Source of the DNA: Aquimarina mycalae
GTDB taxonomy: Bacteria; Bacteroidota; Bacteroidia; Flavobacteriales; Flavobacteriaceae
Direction: 5' to 3'
DNA: 64,000 bases
Assembly (NCBI RefSeq): GCF_029906345.1
Contig: NZ_JARYGY010000008.1
Span: 62,001 to 126,000, forward strand
In this document: one piece after another, positions 47,804 through 57,030 of the stretch
Numbering within the stretch: the first letter of the stretch is position 1
Layout: each line of letters opens with the position of its first letter
Program-made: the position numbers and the translations under genes
Notes under the pieces: generated by a model
Database searches by the model: none
The model's input: the letters and a program-made list of their open reading frames with translations, nothing else
Told to the model about the DNA's origin: nothing

Positions 47804-47954
47804 CAGGATATTAGCCAAAAATAGGCTTGTTTATACTTTGGGCTACAACAAATATAGTAAAATGTCGCAAAGTCCAGAAAAAACTGACAAATATCGATAG
47901 CTTATCTTGAGATAACTATTGGTAACTAACTGATACAAAATAAAATATAAAAAA

Positions 47955-50585
47955 ATGAAATCCCAAGACATCAGAAACCAATTTTTAGAGTTTTTCGAAT
48001 CTAAAAAACATAGTATAGTTCCTTCTGCTCCCATGGTGATTAAGGATGATCCTACACTGATGTTTACCAATGCTGGGATGAACCAGTTTAAAGAATTCTT
48101 TTTAGGCAATGGAGTTCCTAAAAATAATCGTCTTACCGATACCCAAAAGTGTCTTAGAGTTAGCGGAAAACACAATGACCTGGAAGAAGTTGGTATGGAT
48201 ACCTACCATCATACAATGTTTGAGATGCTGGGAAATTGGAGTTTCGGAGATTATTTTAAGAAAGAAGCCATTCAATGGGCTTGGGAATTGCTTACCGAAG
48301 TATACGGGATAGATAAAAACATTTTATATGTTTCAGTTTTTGAGGGTGCAAAAGATGAAAACCTGGAGATGGATCAGGAAGCATATGATTTATGGAAAGA
48401 TATTGTTCCAGAAGATCGTATCATTATGGGTAATAAGAAAGATAATTTCTGGGAAATGGGAGATCAGGGACCTTGCGGTCCATGTTCAGAAATTCATGTG
48501 GATTTAAGATCTGAAGAAGAAAAAGCAAAAATACCTGGTCGAGATTTGGTAAATCAAGATGACCCTTTAGTAGTTGAGATTTGGAACCTTGTATTTATGC
48601 AGTTTAATCGTAAAGCAGATAGCTCTCTTGAGAAATTACCTGCGCAGCACGTAGATACAGGAATGGGTTTTGAACGATTATGTATGGCGTTGCAAGGTGT
48701 GAAATCAAATTATGATACAGATGTGTTTACACCGCTAATCAGAGAAATAGAAACAATTACGAATTCTAAATACGATAAAAACAGTATACCAACTGATGAA
48801 AATGGTAAAGTGAGTGTCGCTATTCGAGTAATTGCAGATCACGTGAGAGCAGTTTCATTTTCTATTGCTGATGGCCAACTACCTAGTAATACAGGAGCTG
48901 GATATGTGATACGTAGGATTTTACGTAGAGCAATTCGTTATGGGTTTACATTTTTAGATACTAAAGAACCATTTATCTATAAATTAGTAGATACGCTTAG
49001 TAATCAAATGAGTAATGCTTTTCCAGAATTAAAATCTCAAAAAAACTTAATCACTAATGTGATAAAAGAGGAAGAAAACTCATTCTTAAGAACATTAGAT
49101 CAAGGATTGGTATTATTAGATAACGTGATCAAGAATACAAAAGGAACATTGGTTTCTGGAGAAAAGGCTTTTGAGTTATATGATACATATGGTTTTCCAA
49201 AGGATCTTACAGCTTTGATTCTATCAGAACAAGGATATACGTATGATGAAGAACGTTTTGATGTAGAATTACAAAAACAAAAAGACAGATCTAGAGCAGC
49301 TTCCGAAGTAAAAGCAGGAGATTGGGAAATATTGATTCCTAATGCTAAAGAAGAATTTATAGGATATGATCATACTTCTGGTAAAGCAAAAATATCACGC
49401 TATCGTAAAGTAAATAGTAAGAAAGATGGAGAGCTGTATCAATTAGTATTTGATCAGACACCTTTTTATCCTGAAGGAGGAGGACAAGTTGGAGATAAGG
49501 GATATCTGGAAGTAGATAATGGAGATGTAGTCTATATTGTAGACACTAAGAAAGAAAATAATTTAATTATTCATTTCACTAAAACATTGCCTAAACATCT
49601 TAATGAAACACATACTGCAGTAGTAGATGCAAAACAACGATTAAGAACAGCTTCTAATCATACGGCTACGCATTTATTGCATCAGGCGTTACGTACAATC
49701 CTTGGGACTCACGTAGAACAAAAAGGATCTATGGTGCATAGTGGAAATCTTCGTTTTGATTTTTCTCATTTTTCTAAAGTATCTTCGGATGAATTACAAC
49801 AAGTAGAAGATTTTGTGAATGCCAGAATTCGTGAAAACTTGCCATTAGAAGAGCAAAGAGCTATTTCATATGATCAGGCAATTTCTGAAGGAGCTATTGC
49901 GTTATTTGGAGAGAAATATGGAGATGCAGTAAGAGCAATTCGGTTTGGAGAATCTATGGAGTTATGTGGAGGAATTCATGTGTCAAATACTAGAGATATT
50001 TGGCATTTTAAAATTACATCAGAAAGCGCTGTAGCAGCAGGAATACGACGTATTGAAGCAATCTCTAGTGATGCAGCGAAAGAATACTTTACTTCACAAT
50101 CTGAAGCATACGGAGAGGTGAAGTCAGTATTGAAAAACGCAAAAGACCCTGTAAAAGCAATTACAACATTACAGGAAGAAAATACAAATCTTAAAAAACA
50201 GATAGAGGCGTTACTTAAGGATAAAGCTAAAAACTTGAAAGGAGATCTTAAATCAGCATTTGAAGAGATCAACGGAGTTCAGTTTTTAGCAAAAAAGGTA
50301 GATCTTGATCCTGCTGGAATAAAAGATTTGTCCTTTGAAATTGGTGGAGAAGTAGAAAATGCTTTTATGCTTTTTGGAGCAGATAATAACGGCAAAGCTT
50401 TGTTGTCGTGCTATATTTCCAAAAATCTAGTCGAAGAAAAAGGATTAAATGCAGGACAAGTTGTTCGTGAGTTAGGAAAATACATCCAAGGTGGTGGTGG
50501 TGGACAACCATTTTTTGCTACTGCTGGAGGTAAAAACCCAGATGGAATAGCAGAGGCTTTGGATAAAGCAAAACAGTACCTGTAA
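47955..50585 (+). CDS. alaS: alanine-tRNA ligase
   Basis: This is an 876-residue class II aminoacyl-tRNA synthetase that charges tRNA-Ala. In order it has a catalytic domain (about 1-250, including [20 protein letters not shown] and DTGMGFERL), a tRNA-recognition domain (about 255-460) and an editing domain. The editing domain zinc ligands lie in [12 protein letters not shown] and [12 protein letters not shown], and remove mischarged serine or glycine. The C-terminal coiled coil and C-Ala domain (about 720-876) end in a [14 protein letters not shown] signature. The full length agrees with bacterial AlaS. The GSCFA gene follows 24 bases later. Confidence 0.98.
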   Translation: MKSQDIRNQFLEFFESKKHSIVPSAPMVIKDDPTLMFTNAGMNQFKEFFLGNGVPKNNRLTDTQKCLRVSGKHNDLEEVGMDTYHHTMFEMLGNWSFGDYFKKEAIQWAWELLTEVYGIDKNILYVSVFEGAKDENLEMDQEAYDLWKDIVPEDRIIMGNKKDNFWEMGDQGPCGPCSEIHVDLRSEEEKAKIPGRDLVNQDDPLVVEIWNLVFMQFNRKADSSLEKLPAQHVDTGMGFERLCMALQGVKSNYDTDVFTPLIREIETITNSKYDKNSIPTDENGKVSVAIRVIADHVRAVSFSIADGQLPSNTGAGYVIRRILRRAIRYGFTFLDTKEPFIYKLVDTLSNQMSNAFPELKSQKNLITNVIKEEENSFLRTLDQGLVLLDNVIKNTKGTLVSGEKAFELYDTYGFPKDLTALILSEQGYTYDEERFDVELQKQKDRSRAASEVKAGDWEILIPNAKEEFIGYDHTSGKAKISRYRKVNSKKDGELYQLVFDQTPFYPEGGGQVGDKGYLEVDNGDVVYIVDTKKENNLIIHFTKTLPKHLNETHTAVVDAKQRLRTASNHTATHLLHQALRTILGTHVEQKGSMVHSGNLRFDFSHFSKVSSDELQQVEDFVNARIRENLPLEEQRAISYDQAISEGAIALFGEKYGDAVRAIRFGESMELCGGIHVSNTRDIWHFKITSESAVAAGIRRIEAISSDAAKEYFTSQSEAYGEVKSVLKNAKDPVKAITTLQEENTNLKKQIEALLKDKAKNLKGDLKSAFEEINGVQFLAKKVDLDPAGIKDLSFEIGGEVENAFMLFGADNNGKALLSCYISKNLVEEKGLNAGQVVRELGKYIQGGGGGQPFFATAGGKNPDGIAEALDKAKQYL

Positions 50586-50609
50586 TCATATCATACACCT
50601 TTGCAAAAG

Positions 50610-51560
50610 ATGAACCTACAAACCAAAATACCGTTACAACCTCAGCAACCTAAGATTGATTATGAATCAGAGGTTCTTATGTTAGGTTCATGTTTTGCAG
50701 AGAATATAGGAAGTAAGTTTGAATATTTTAAATTCAAAACATTGATTAATCCTTTTGGAATACTTTTTCATCCTAAAGCTATTGAGACTTTTCTTTGGAT
50801 GGCAACACAAAAGGAAGCGTATACCGAAACAGATTTATTTTTTCATAACGAACAGTGGCATTGTTTTGATGCACATTCTAAACTTAGTAGCCCTAATCAA
50901 GATCAGTTACTTCAATCACTGAATGATGCTTTAAAAAATACATTTGTAAAGATTCAATCTGCTTCTCATATATGTATCACTTTAGGAACTGCTTGGGTAT
51001 ATCGTTTGCAAACGCTGGATATGATTGTGGCAAATTGCCATAAAGTTCCTCAAAAAGAGTTTAAGAAAGAACTTTTATCCATAGAAGAGATTAATCAATG
51101 TTTGCAAAATAGTATTGGTCTGATTAAAAGTTTAAATCCAGATGTCAAAATTATATGTACAGTGTCTCCAGTCAGACATAGTAAGGATGGTTTTGTAGAA
51201 AATAATTTAAGTAAGTCACATTTGATTGCTTCAATTCATAAAACTATATCAGAAGTTAATAATTGTAGTTATTTTCCAGCTTATGAGATTGTAATGGATG
51301 AGCTTCGAGATTATCGATTTTATGATAGAGATATGATTCACCCTAACAATATAGCTATAGACTATATATGGGAGATTTTTAAGCAAACTTGGATTTCTGA
51401 TAATACCTTAATCACTATGAATAAGGTTAAGGAAATACAACATTCACTTTCTCACCGACCTTTTAATCCTAGTAGCCAACAGCATCAGTTGTTTCTTCAA
51501 AAATTAGAAAGCAAAATTAAGCGATTACAAGAGCAATATTCTTACATGGCTTTTAACTAG
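50610..51560 (+). CDS. GSCFA domain protein
   Basis: This is a 316-residue protein starting MNLQTKIPLQPQQPK. The family signature LGSCFAENIG sits near residue 27, followed by the conserved TLINPFGILFHP. A later block (VSPVRHSKDG) and the Asp/His near DMIHPNNIAIDYI form the SGNH-like hydrolase pattern of this group. The substrate is unknown. A TTG start 9 bases upstream is possible but less likely. The gene directly follows alaS, as it often does in this family of bacteria, and is probably co-transcribed. Confidence 0.88.
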   Translation: MNLQTKIPLQPQQPKIDYESEVLMLGSCFAENIGSKFEYFKFKTLINPFGILFHPKAIETFLWMATQKEAYTETDLFFHNEQWHCFDAHSKLSSPNQDQLLQSLNDALKNTFVKIQSASHICITLGTAWVYRLQTLDMIVANCHKVPQKEFKKELLSIEEINQCLQNSIGLIKSLNPDVKIICTVSPVRHSKDGFVENNLSKSHLIASIHKTISEVNNCSYFPAYEIVMDELRDYRFYDRDMIHPNNIAIDYIWEIFKQTWISDNTLITMNKVKEIQHSLSHRPFNPSSQQHQLFLQKLESKIKRLQEQYSYMAFN

Positions 51561-51592
51561 TTTGTAGATAAATATGTTAGTTTTTTGTTTGA

Positions 51593-52015
51593 TTAATTGG
51601 GTAATAAATCGAAAAGAAGACAAAGAGTTCCATTTAATATATTTCCTGCAAAAGAGTCTTGTCCATAAGGGTTGTCCCAACTTCTCATAAAGTAATTATT
51701 ATTCGTTAGCGGGTCGAATAAAGAATTATGATCAAATGCGTTTTTGGTTCGTATAACTTGTCTGTTTTGGTTGAAAAAACCAAACGAAGGGTAGCTTTCA
51801 GAAGAGTTAAAGAAAACTACATATGTATTCTTGAACTTCATGTTAGAAATGTTACTAATATCTATTTGATTTAATTTAGTTACTGGAATAGAATCTATAA
51901 TTAATGTTTTAGTAGTCTTCTGATGACTTAAAGATGGAGCTTGTATAGATTGAGAATATATCGAGTGTGCAAAGAAGAACAGTATTGCGAAAAATAAAAT
52001 TTTAGAATAATTCAT
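51593..52015 (-). CDS. exported hypothetical protein
   Basis: This is a 140-residue protein with a signal peptide (1-20, ending HSIYS). The mature part has no known domain or motif; it includes a SFGFFNQNRQVIRTKNAFD segment and ends in a hydrophobic GTLCLLFDLLPN. It is convergent with the GSCFA gene and stands alone. I cannot assign a role. Confidence 0.6.
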   Translation of the reverse strand: MNYSKILFFAILFFFAHSIYSQSIQAPSLSHQKTTKTLIIDSIPVTKLNQIDISNISNMKFKNTYVVFFNSSESYPSFGFFNQNRQVIRTKNAFDHNSLFDPLTNNNYFMRSWDNPYGQDSFAGNILNGTLCLLFDLLPN

Positions 52016-52164
52016 AATTCAGGTCGTTTTAGTCTGATTTTAATGCATCAAAAATTATTCCGTAAAATAAATAATCTTTAATGTTAACCTATTGATTTTA
52101 AAAGACACTAATCATTAGGATAGGTATATAAGTATAAAAGCTTTATTGTGAGGTTTTTTTACGT

Positions 52165-52205
52165 GAGATCGGGTATTAATCTATATTGGTTGTGCCCGAT
52201 CTTTA
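52165..52205 (+). other. hairpin after the repressor gene
   Basis: GATCGGGTATTA facing TGCCCGATC forms a long hairpin with a T-rich tail on the plus strand (CTTTATTTTAATT). It ends right at the stop codon of the repressor gene. It could stop transcription entering the repressor from the left, or help end the repressor transcript. Confidence 0.45.
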
Positions 52206-52207
52206 TT

Positions 52208-53011
52208 TTAATTGTTTCTCCTTAGCTCTTCTTCTAGTACAACAATTTTAGTTTCCAGATCATGTAATCGATCATATACATCTACTGGTTCGGGCATTTG
52301 TTTAGAAGCAAACATAGTAACATACCAAGCTTCCATGATTTCTTCAGAATTAATGGTGTATGTTGGGTAGTTGCCATCTTTGTTATCTGATTTAAGAATA
52401 AGTTTTCCACGTTCCTCAATTCTATTAATAACTCTTTTTAATACAATACCATCATTCTTACTCACAATAACATAAATTCTTCCATCTTTAATATCGCTCA
52501 AGTCCTCTACATATTTACCAAAAACCAAATCCCCGTCAAAAAAAGTACGAACCATAGAGTTTCCTTGTACTTCAAAACATCTAAATGTACCATTGGTAAG
52601 ATGAGGCATATTAAAAGAAGGTAAGGTCTCTATAAAATCAGTATCACCATATCCATCCAGATATCCAGCTCTTGCTTTGATTGGAACATATACTACATTC
52701 TCATCACCTTCTTGATTTACAGCAACTACTTGAGGAATTCCACCATATGTTTGAATTTCTTGCTGTTTTTGCTTCAATAGTTCATTGCTTTTACCAAAAA
52801 GATACTCTGGATCAATGTTAAACTCATCAATGATGCGCTCTAATAAATCATATCCAGGTTTGGTGCGTTTTCTTGAACCGTCAGATTGTAGTCTTCCTGT
52901 GGTAATACTATCTATAGTTGTACTTGTGACTCCTATCTTTTTAGCAAAAGAATGGTTGTTTAAACCAAAAAAATCTATTATTTCCCTAATTTTTATGTCG
53001 ATTTCTACCAT
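52208..53011 (-). CDS. XRE-S24 (CI/LexA-like) repressor
   Basis: This is a 267-residue repressor. I chose the ATG at 53011 (MVEIDIKIREIIDF); an ATG 27 bases upstream adds a non-conserved stretch. The N-terminal helix-turn-helix (about 10-70, HSFAKKIGVTSTTIDSITTG) binds DNA. The S24 domain (about 125-235) has the catalytic serine in GNSM and the lysine in VLKRV, as in LexA and lambda CI. A short coiled coil ends the protein. Repressors of this type are inactivated by self-cleavage after DNA damage, in known cases with RecA. It is divergent from the toxin cluster; the palindromes between them are its likely operators. Confidence 0.88.
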   Translation of the reverse strand: MVEIDIKIREIIDFFGLNNHSFAKKIGVTSTTIDSITTGRLQSDGSRKRTKPGYDLLERIIDEFNIDPEYLFGKSNELLKQKQQEIQTYGGIPQVVAVNQEGDENVVYVPIKARAGYLDGYGDTDFIETLPSFNMPHLTNGTFRCFEVQGNSMVRTFFDGDLVFGKYVEDLSDIKDGRIYVIVSKNDGIVLKRVINRIEERGKLILKSDNKDGNYPTYTINSEEIMEAWYVTMFASKQMPEPVDVYDRLHDLETKIVVLEEELRRNN

Positions 53012-53056
53012 TTTCTTCAATCTTTTTGTTAAAAACATATGATGAACAAATATTTA

Positions 53057-53107
53057 AACATTTTACAGAATATATCTGTATTTTGTTGTGTAATTCTGTA
53101 AAATGTT
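53057..53107. promoter_or_regulatory. operator region: 17-bp palindrome within a 15-bp inverted repeat pair
   Basis: AACATTTTACAGAAT (53057-53071) and its exact reverse complement ATTCTGTAAAATGTT (53093-53107) lie 21 bases apart. TACAGAATATATCTGTA (53064-53080) is itself a perfect palindrome with a 5-base centre. These sites sit between the repressor ATG (53011) and the -7 element of the divergent promoter. The TTG -33 element (53086-53088) falls between the arms. Binding there would block the promoter. Confidence 0.8.
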
Positions 53108-53116
53108 GTATATTTG
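53086..53116 (+). promoter_or_regulatory. promoter of the toxin cluster
   Basis: TTG (53086-53088), 20 bases, and TATATTTG (53109-53116) fit the Bacteroidota -33/-7 pattern well. It overlaps the inverted-repeat operator. The leader to the first ATG (53303) would be about 180 bases long. Confidence 0.7.
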
Positions 53117-53240
53117 TGCTGTATTTAGTTGCTAAAATACGAAAAAGAATTAATAATCAAACATTTGTGTTATTATCATTGCAACATTTTCAGGTGAACT
53201 AGTATAAGACGTCGTGCTAAAATCACTTTAGACGGTTAAC

Positions 53241-53262
53241 TATTCAAACAAAAGTTTGAATA
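53241..53262 (+). other. perfect 9-bp hairpin in the cluster leader
   Basis: TATTCAAAC-AAAA-GTTTGAATA is an exact inverted repeat with a four-base loop, within the long leader and about 40 bases before the first ATG. It could be an RNA control element or a protein site. Confidence 0.6.
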
Positions 53263-53302
53263 GGGTGGTGTTTCTGTGTCTAATTTAAAATTTAAAAGAC
53301 CT

Positions 53303-53458
53303 ATGCAACGAAGTAAACTGTTATTAGAAAAGCGTAAACAGTTTGTTCAGAATTATGTCGAAAACAATTCAGAAAAACAAATGAAAGTCATTGTCGAAGA
53401 GTTGATAAATCAACTCTTCATTTCAGAAAAAACAATTTATAACATTTTAAAAGACTAA
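53303..53458 (+). CDS. small helix-turn-helix protein
   Basis: This is a 51-residue protein starting MQRSKLLLEKRKQFVQNY, ending in a clear helix-turn-helix (VEELINQLFISEKTIYNILKD). A GTG 27 bases upstream is an alternative start. It is basic at its N-terminus and resembles small regulators that sit at the head of accessory operons. Its stop is two bases before the ATG of the next gene, so the two are coupled. It may be a second-level regulator of the toxin cluster. Confidence 0.65.
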   Translation: MQRSKLLLEKRKQFVQNYVENNSEKQMKVIVEELINQLFISEKTIYNILKD

Positions 53459-53460
53459 AC

Positions 53461-56400
53461 ATGAGTCAAAACATTAAGAACACATTATACAGATTTGTAA
53501 CTATGCGTTCTCCAGAGTTAATTGGGGATCAGGAAAAAGCGGATGGATTTATTAGTTATCCATCTGCCTCTGCGGATAGCGCAATCATTTCAGCTGCTCG
53601 ATCCTCAGAATCTATTGATATATCGACGGATGCTCTTGTACAGGCAGTCACAACTTATGTCCCGAAATATCCTACTATTGATGATCTTAAAAATGCAGTA
53701 CCAAATCTAGCAGATTTTGCCAAATGGTTAATAGCAAATAGAACAAAATTAACAGTGTCACAGACAGATGCGAAAATCACTGAATTAGGCGTAAAAAAAC
53801 TTACTAATAGTCAGTTATTAGGAGTCTGGGATGATTTACATCATAGTATTTTGACTGATGGATCTCCATATTTGAGAGATTTATTATTGTCCCTGATTGT
53901 TGCAGATTTTTTTGTTAAAAAAACTGTTGAAATAGAAAAAACAGATGAATCATATAGAAAAATAGCACAAACTAGAGTTGTGATTGATAAGTCGTTATTC
54001 AATCAGGTGGCTAATCCAATAGATCCTCGATCCGATCAACCATTGATGGCAAAGGATTTTCAGAAGGAAATGGATATTGCAATGGCTACTGAAAAGAATG
54101 AATCGTTACGCACTATTTTAGCAGAAGTGAAGCGCTCTGAAGCTTTTTATATAAAAGAAAATCAAAAAGCTCAAGAGTTGTATCAAAAAAAGTATAATGA
54201 TCAGGTTCAACAAGCGTATGCAGATGCTACGGTTATTGATAAAGTGATCGAAGATGTTGATACAGGCAATAATATAGCTATTAAAGAATATGAGAATTTA
54301 AAACTTCCAGAGTACGATTTTACTGAAACAAATGAATTAGAGAATCCTAAAGTTCTGAGTTTACTGAGTGATAATTCAAAACGTTACATTGAGAGTTTGA
54401 AAACTGATTTTTTGGTAGATTCTCTAGAAGAAGTAAAAGAAATTCTTACACAGGAAATAAAGAAGAATGATGAAATCATTTCAGAAAATACTGAATTAGG
54501 AACAAAACAGGTTAATCTTTTAGGAGCAACGCTTCCAGTTGTAAATAATTCTAAAGGTGATGATTTTACGTATAGCTGTTGTGCCCTTGGAGATATCGAA
54601 TCCAATAGGTATTCTATTATTATGACTATAAAGGTTCCAGATTCAAGTTTAGATGTAGCAAGTACACTATATCATGTAAATTTTGCAGACGGGACCAATA
54701 ATACTAGTGGAGCTTTTACTCAAAGGAAATTTAATAATAGTATATCTCTTACATTATCAAGAGGGATTTTAATCAATAAACCGCTTTCAGGATTTAAAGG
54801 AGATATTACTTTTTCGAATGGAGCTAAATATAAATTCGATGTCCCTGGATTTAGTACAAATAGATGTTCTACGGGAACATTGACTTTAATTTCTGGAGGA
54901 AATCCTGGAAGTTCTGATGATGAAGTGCCAAGTGGTTTTGGGATTCAACGTTTAGGAATAGCAGATTATCGTAAAGTAGAACAAGAAGTTTGTTGCTATG
55001 TTCCAGGCGAGGTTTCTCATATTGAGAATATTATGGCTCGTGAGTATAAAGAAAAGTCTACAAGAAGGTTGCGAAGACAAGAAGATACTTTAACTACTGC
55101 GACAGAACAAGAAACAGAAACTTTAACAGAAACAACTTCTACAGGTCGTTTTGAGATGAATCAAGAGATTGCTAGTGTAATCGCTAAAGATCAGTCTTTT
55201 GCAGCAGCAGCAGGAGTGTCTTATTCTAATGCAGGTTTTAATGCTAGTGCTAATGCTAGTTACGCCAACAATACAAGTAAAGAAGAATCAAATCTTCAAG
55301 CTGTAAGTCAGGCAAAAGAATTAACCGAGAGAGCATTAGATCGAGTGGTACAAAAAGTACGACAAGAACGTGTAACCAAAGTAGTCGAGGAATACGAAGA
55401 AAATAGTTCGCACGGATTTGATAATCGTAAAGGTGATAAACATATATCAGGTGTATATCGTTGGGTAGATAAAATTTATAACAATAGCATCCTGAATTAT
55501 GGAAAGAGATTGATGTATGAATTTATGATCCCTGAACCAGCTGCTTTTCATGATGAAGCGGTAAGATTAAAAGGAGATGTTGATGCTGAAGTATTAATAA
55601 AACCTGTAGATCCTAGAGTTTCAGGAGCATTTAATCTTTCTAATCCAGCAAAAATAAATGATAGTACCATTGCACATTGGGCTGGAGTTTATAATGCAGA
55701 AGTGGCTAGTATTGATAGAAAAATAAAAGTTTCAGAATCTTTTAGTGTTAATGGCAGTACTTATTTAAGTGCACATAATTATCCAGGAGCAAGTAACTTT
55801 AATATGAGAATTCCTGAAGGTTATAAAGCTACATACGCTAATATGGATGCAGGTTTTGTTTTTGTTCCAAGTCGTGTAGAATATACATATGCCACAGTAT
55901 CTGTAGGTGATTATCATTTTACAAAAGGAGGAGCAAGTTGGGATGAGAAACGAAGCTTCGTTTTAGGAGGTATAGAAAATGAATTAGCAGTTTCTGTTTC
56001 TGGTGCTGATGTAGGAGGAATTCGTGTGAATGTAGTAGCGCATTGTGATATAACTGATAAAGCGCTTAAGGAATGGCAACAACAATCTTTTAATGCAATC
56101 ATTGAAGCATATGAGATTAGATTGGCTGAATATGGAGCGAAAATTGCTGAGCAAAGAAAACTGCAGGAAGAAACCTTTAAGACCAATCCAGGATTTTATC
56201 GTCAGATAGAGAAAACAGTACTTCGTAAAAACTGTATAGCTTATTTGCTTGGGAATGAAAACCTTGGGAAGGATATGATGCTGGAAAGAAATAAATTGGG
56301 CGAAATGAGGCCAGATTATACGAATGATAGACTAGATGCATATGCAGCAAAAGTTAAGTTTTTTGAACAAGCTTTTGAATGGGATATCATGAGTTACCAA

Positions 56401-56892
56401 TTTTATCCTTTTTACTGGGCAGCAAAATCTAAATGGAGCGGCAAATATATTGTGGAGAATAACGATCCGTTATTCAAAGCTTTCTTGCAAAGTGGCATGG
56501 CCAGAGCAATTGTAACGGTACGTCCAGGATTTGAAGAAATGGTGAATTGGTATCTGGCTACAGGTCAAATTTGGAATGGAGGCCAAGTGCCAACTATCGA
56601 TGATGAAGAGTTTGTATCAATTGTAGAAGAACTTCAGAACCCTGAAAGTACAGTAGAAGAAACTTGGGAAACACGAGTTCCTACTTCTCTAACGGTAATA
56701 CAAGCTGGATCGATTGGTCTTAACGTAGAAGGGTTGCCTTGCGATTCGGATTGCGAAGATTGGTCTAAGTTTGATTCAGATCTCAATCCTATTCAGCAAA
56801 CCAATGAATTGATTGGTGGTAATGATGATACTTCAGATGCTAGCGATGTTGGTATAGGTGTAGATACTGTTGGTGATACACTCGTATCATAA
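53461..56892 (+). CDS. 1143-residue protein of unknown family, head of the toxin cluster
   Basis: No signal peptide or membrane helix is visible. An N-terminal alpha-rich region (about 1-340) has long helices with heptads. A strand-rich middle (about 355-480) has several cysteines (YSCCALGD). Next is the distinctive segment KVEQEVCCYVPGEVSH (about 503-518) leading into a charged, Thr/Glu-rich stretch (about 535-580). After that come an Ala-rich part (AAAAGVSYSNAGFNAS), a coiled coil, a beta domain and a conserved-looking FLQSGMARAIVTVRPGFEE near residue 1010. The C-terminal 60 residues are acidic. I think I have seen similar proteins in other Bacteroidota and some cyanobacteria without assigned function, but I cannot verify this. 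Position before a toxin suggests a carrier, spike or release function. Confidence 0.7.
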   Translation: MSQNIKNTLYRFVTMRSPELIGDQEKADGFISYPSASADSAIISAARSSESIDISTDALVQAVTTYVPKYPTIDDLKNAVPNLADFAKWLIANRTKLTVSQTDAKITELGVKKLTNSQLLGVWDDLHHSILTDGSPYLRDLLLSLIVADFFVKKTVEIEKTDESYRKIAQTRVVIDKSLFNQVANPIDPRSDQPLMAKDFQKEMDIAMATEKNESLRTILAEVKRSEAFYIKENQKAQELYQKKYNDQVQQAYADATVIDKVIEDVDTGNNIAIKEYENLKLPEYDFTETNELENPKVLSLLSDNSKRYIESLKTDFLVDSLEEVKEILTQEIKKNDEIISENTELGTKQVNLLGATLPVVNNSKGDDFTYSCCALGDIESNRYSIIMTIKVPDSSLDVASTLYHVNFADGTNNTSGAFTQRKFNNSISLTLSRGILINKPLSGFKGDITFSNGAKYKFDVPGFSTNRCSTGTLTLISGGNPGSSDDEVPSGFGIQRLGIADYRKVEQEVCCYVPGEVSHIENIMAREYKEKSTRRLRRQEDTLTTATEQETETLTETTSTGRFEMNQEIASVIAKDQSFAAAAGVSYSNAGFNASANASYANNTSKEESNLQAVSQAKELTERALDRVVQKVRQERVTKVVEEYEENSSHGFDNRKGDKHISGVYRWVDKIYNNSILNYGKRLMYEFMIPEPAAFHDEAVRLKGDVDAEVLIKPVDPRVSGAFNLSNPAKINDSTIAHWAGVYNAEVASIDRKIKVSESFSVNGSTYLSAHNYPGASNFNMRIPEGYKATYANMDAGFVFVPSRVEYTYATVSVGDYHFTKGGASWDEKRSFVLGGIENELAVSVSGADVGGIRVNVVAHCDITDKALKEWQQQSFNAIIEAYEIRLAEYGAKIAEQRKLQEETFKTNPGFYRQIEKTVLRKNCIAYLLGNENLGKDMMLERNKLGEMRPDYTNDRLDAYAAKVKFFEQAFEWDIMSYQFYPFYWAAKSKWSGKYIVENNDPLFKAFLQSGMARAIVTVRPGFEEMVNWYLATGQIWNGGQVPTIDDEEFVSIVEELQNPESTVEETWETRVPTSLTVIQAGSIGLNVEGLPCDSDCEDWSKFDSDLNPIQQTNELIGGNDDTSDASDVGIGVDTVGDTLVS

Positions 56893-56954
56893 TCTCATTG
56901 AAAACATAAGGAAATGGTGAATTATAGAGCCTGAAAAATGGTTTGCAATTCACT

Positions 56955-56996
56955 GCATACAGTGTTCCTATGCTTAGGGATAGGGATGCTGTATGC
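56955..56996 (+). other. long RNA hairpin between the two large genes
   Basis: GCATACAG (56955-56962) and CTGTATGC (56989-56996) pair. The intervening bases TGTTCCTAT and ATAGGGATG continue the stem with G-U pairs, giving about 17 pairs and an 8-base loop. There is no T run. It lies between the 1143-residue gene and the ATG at 57031. It argues against an earlier start at 56938 and may control relative expression or mRNA stability. Confidence 0.6.
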
Positions 56997-57030
56997 CTTA
57001 AAAAAAATATTAATACAAAAGAAAACAATT

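Noticed and set aside
47921..47955. GGTAAC shortly before alaS
   Set aside because: The position of the -10 has AAAATATAA, not ACAT. alaS has a separate -33/-7 promoter further upstream and is a housekeeping gene.
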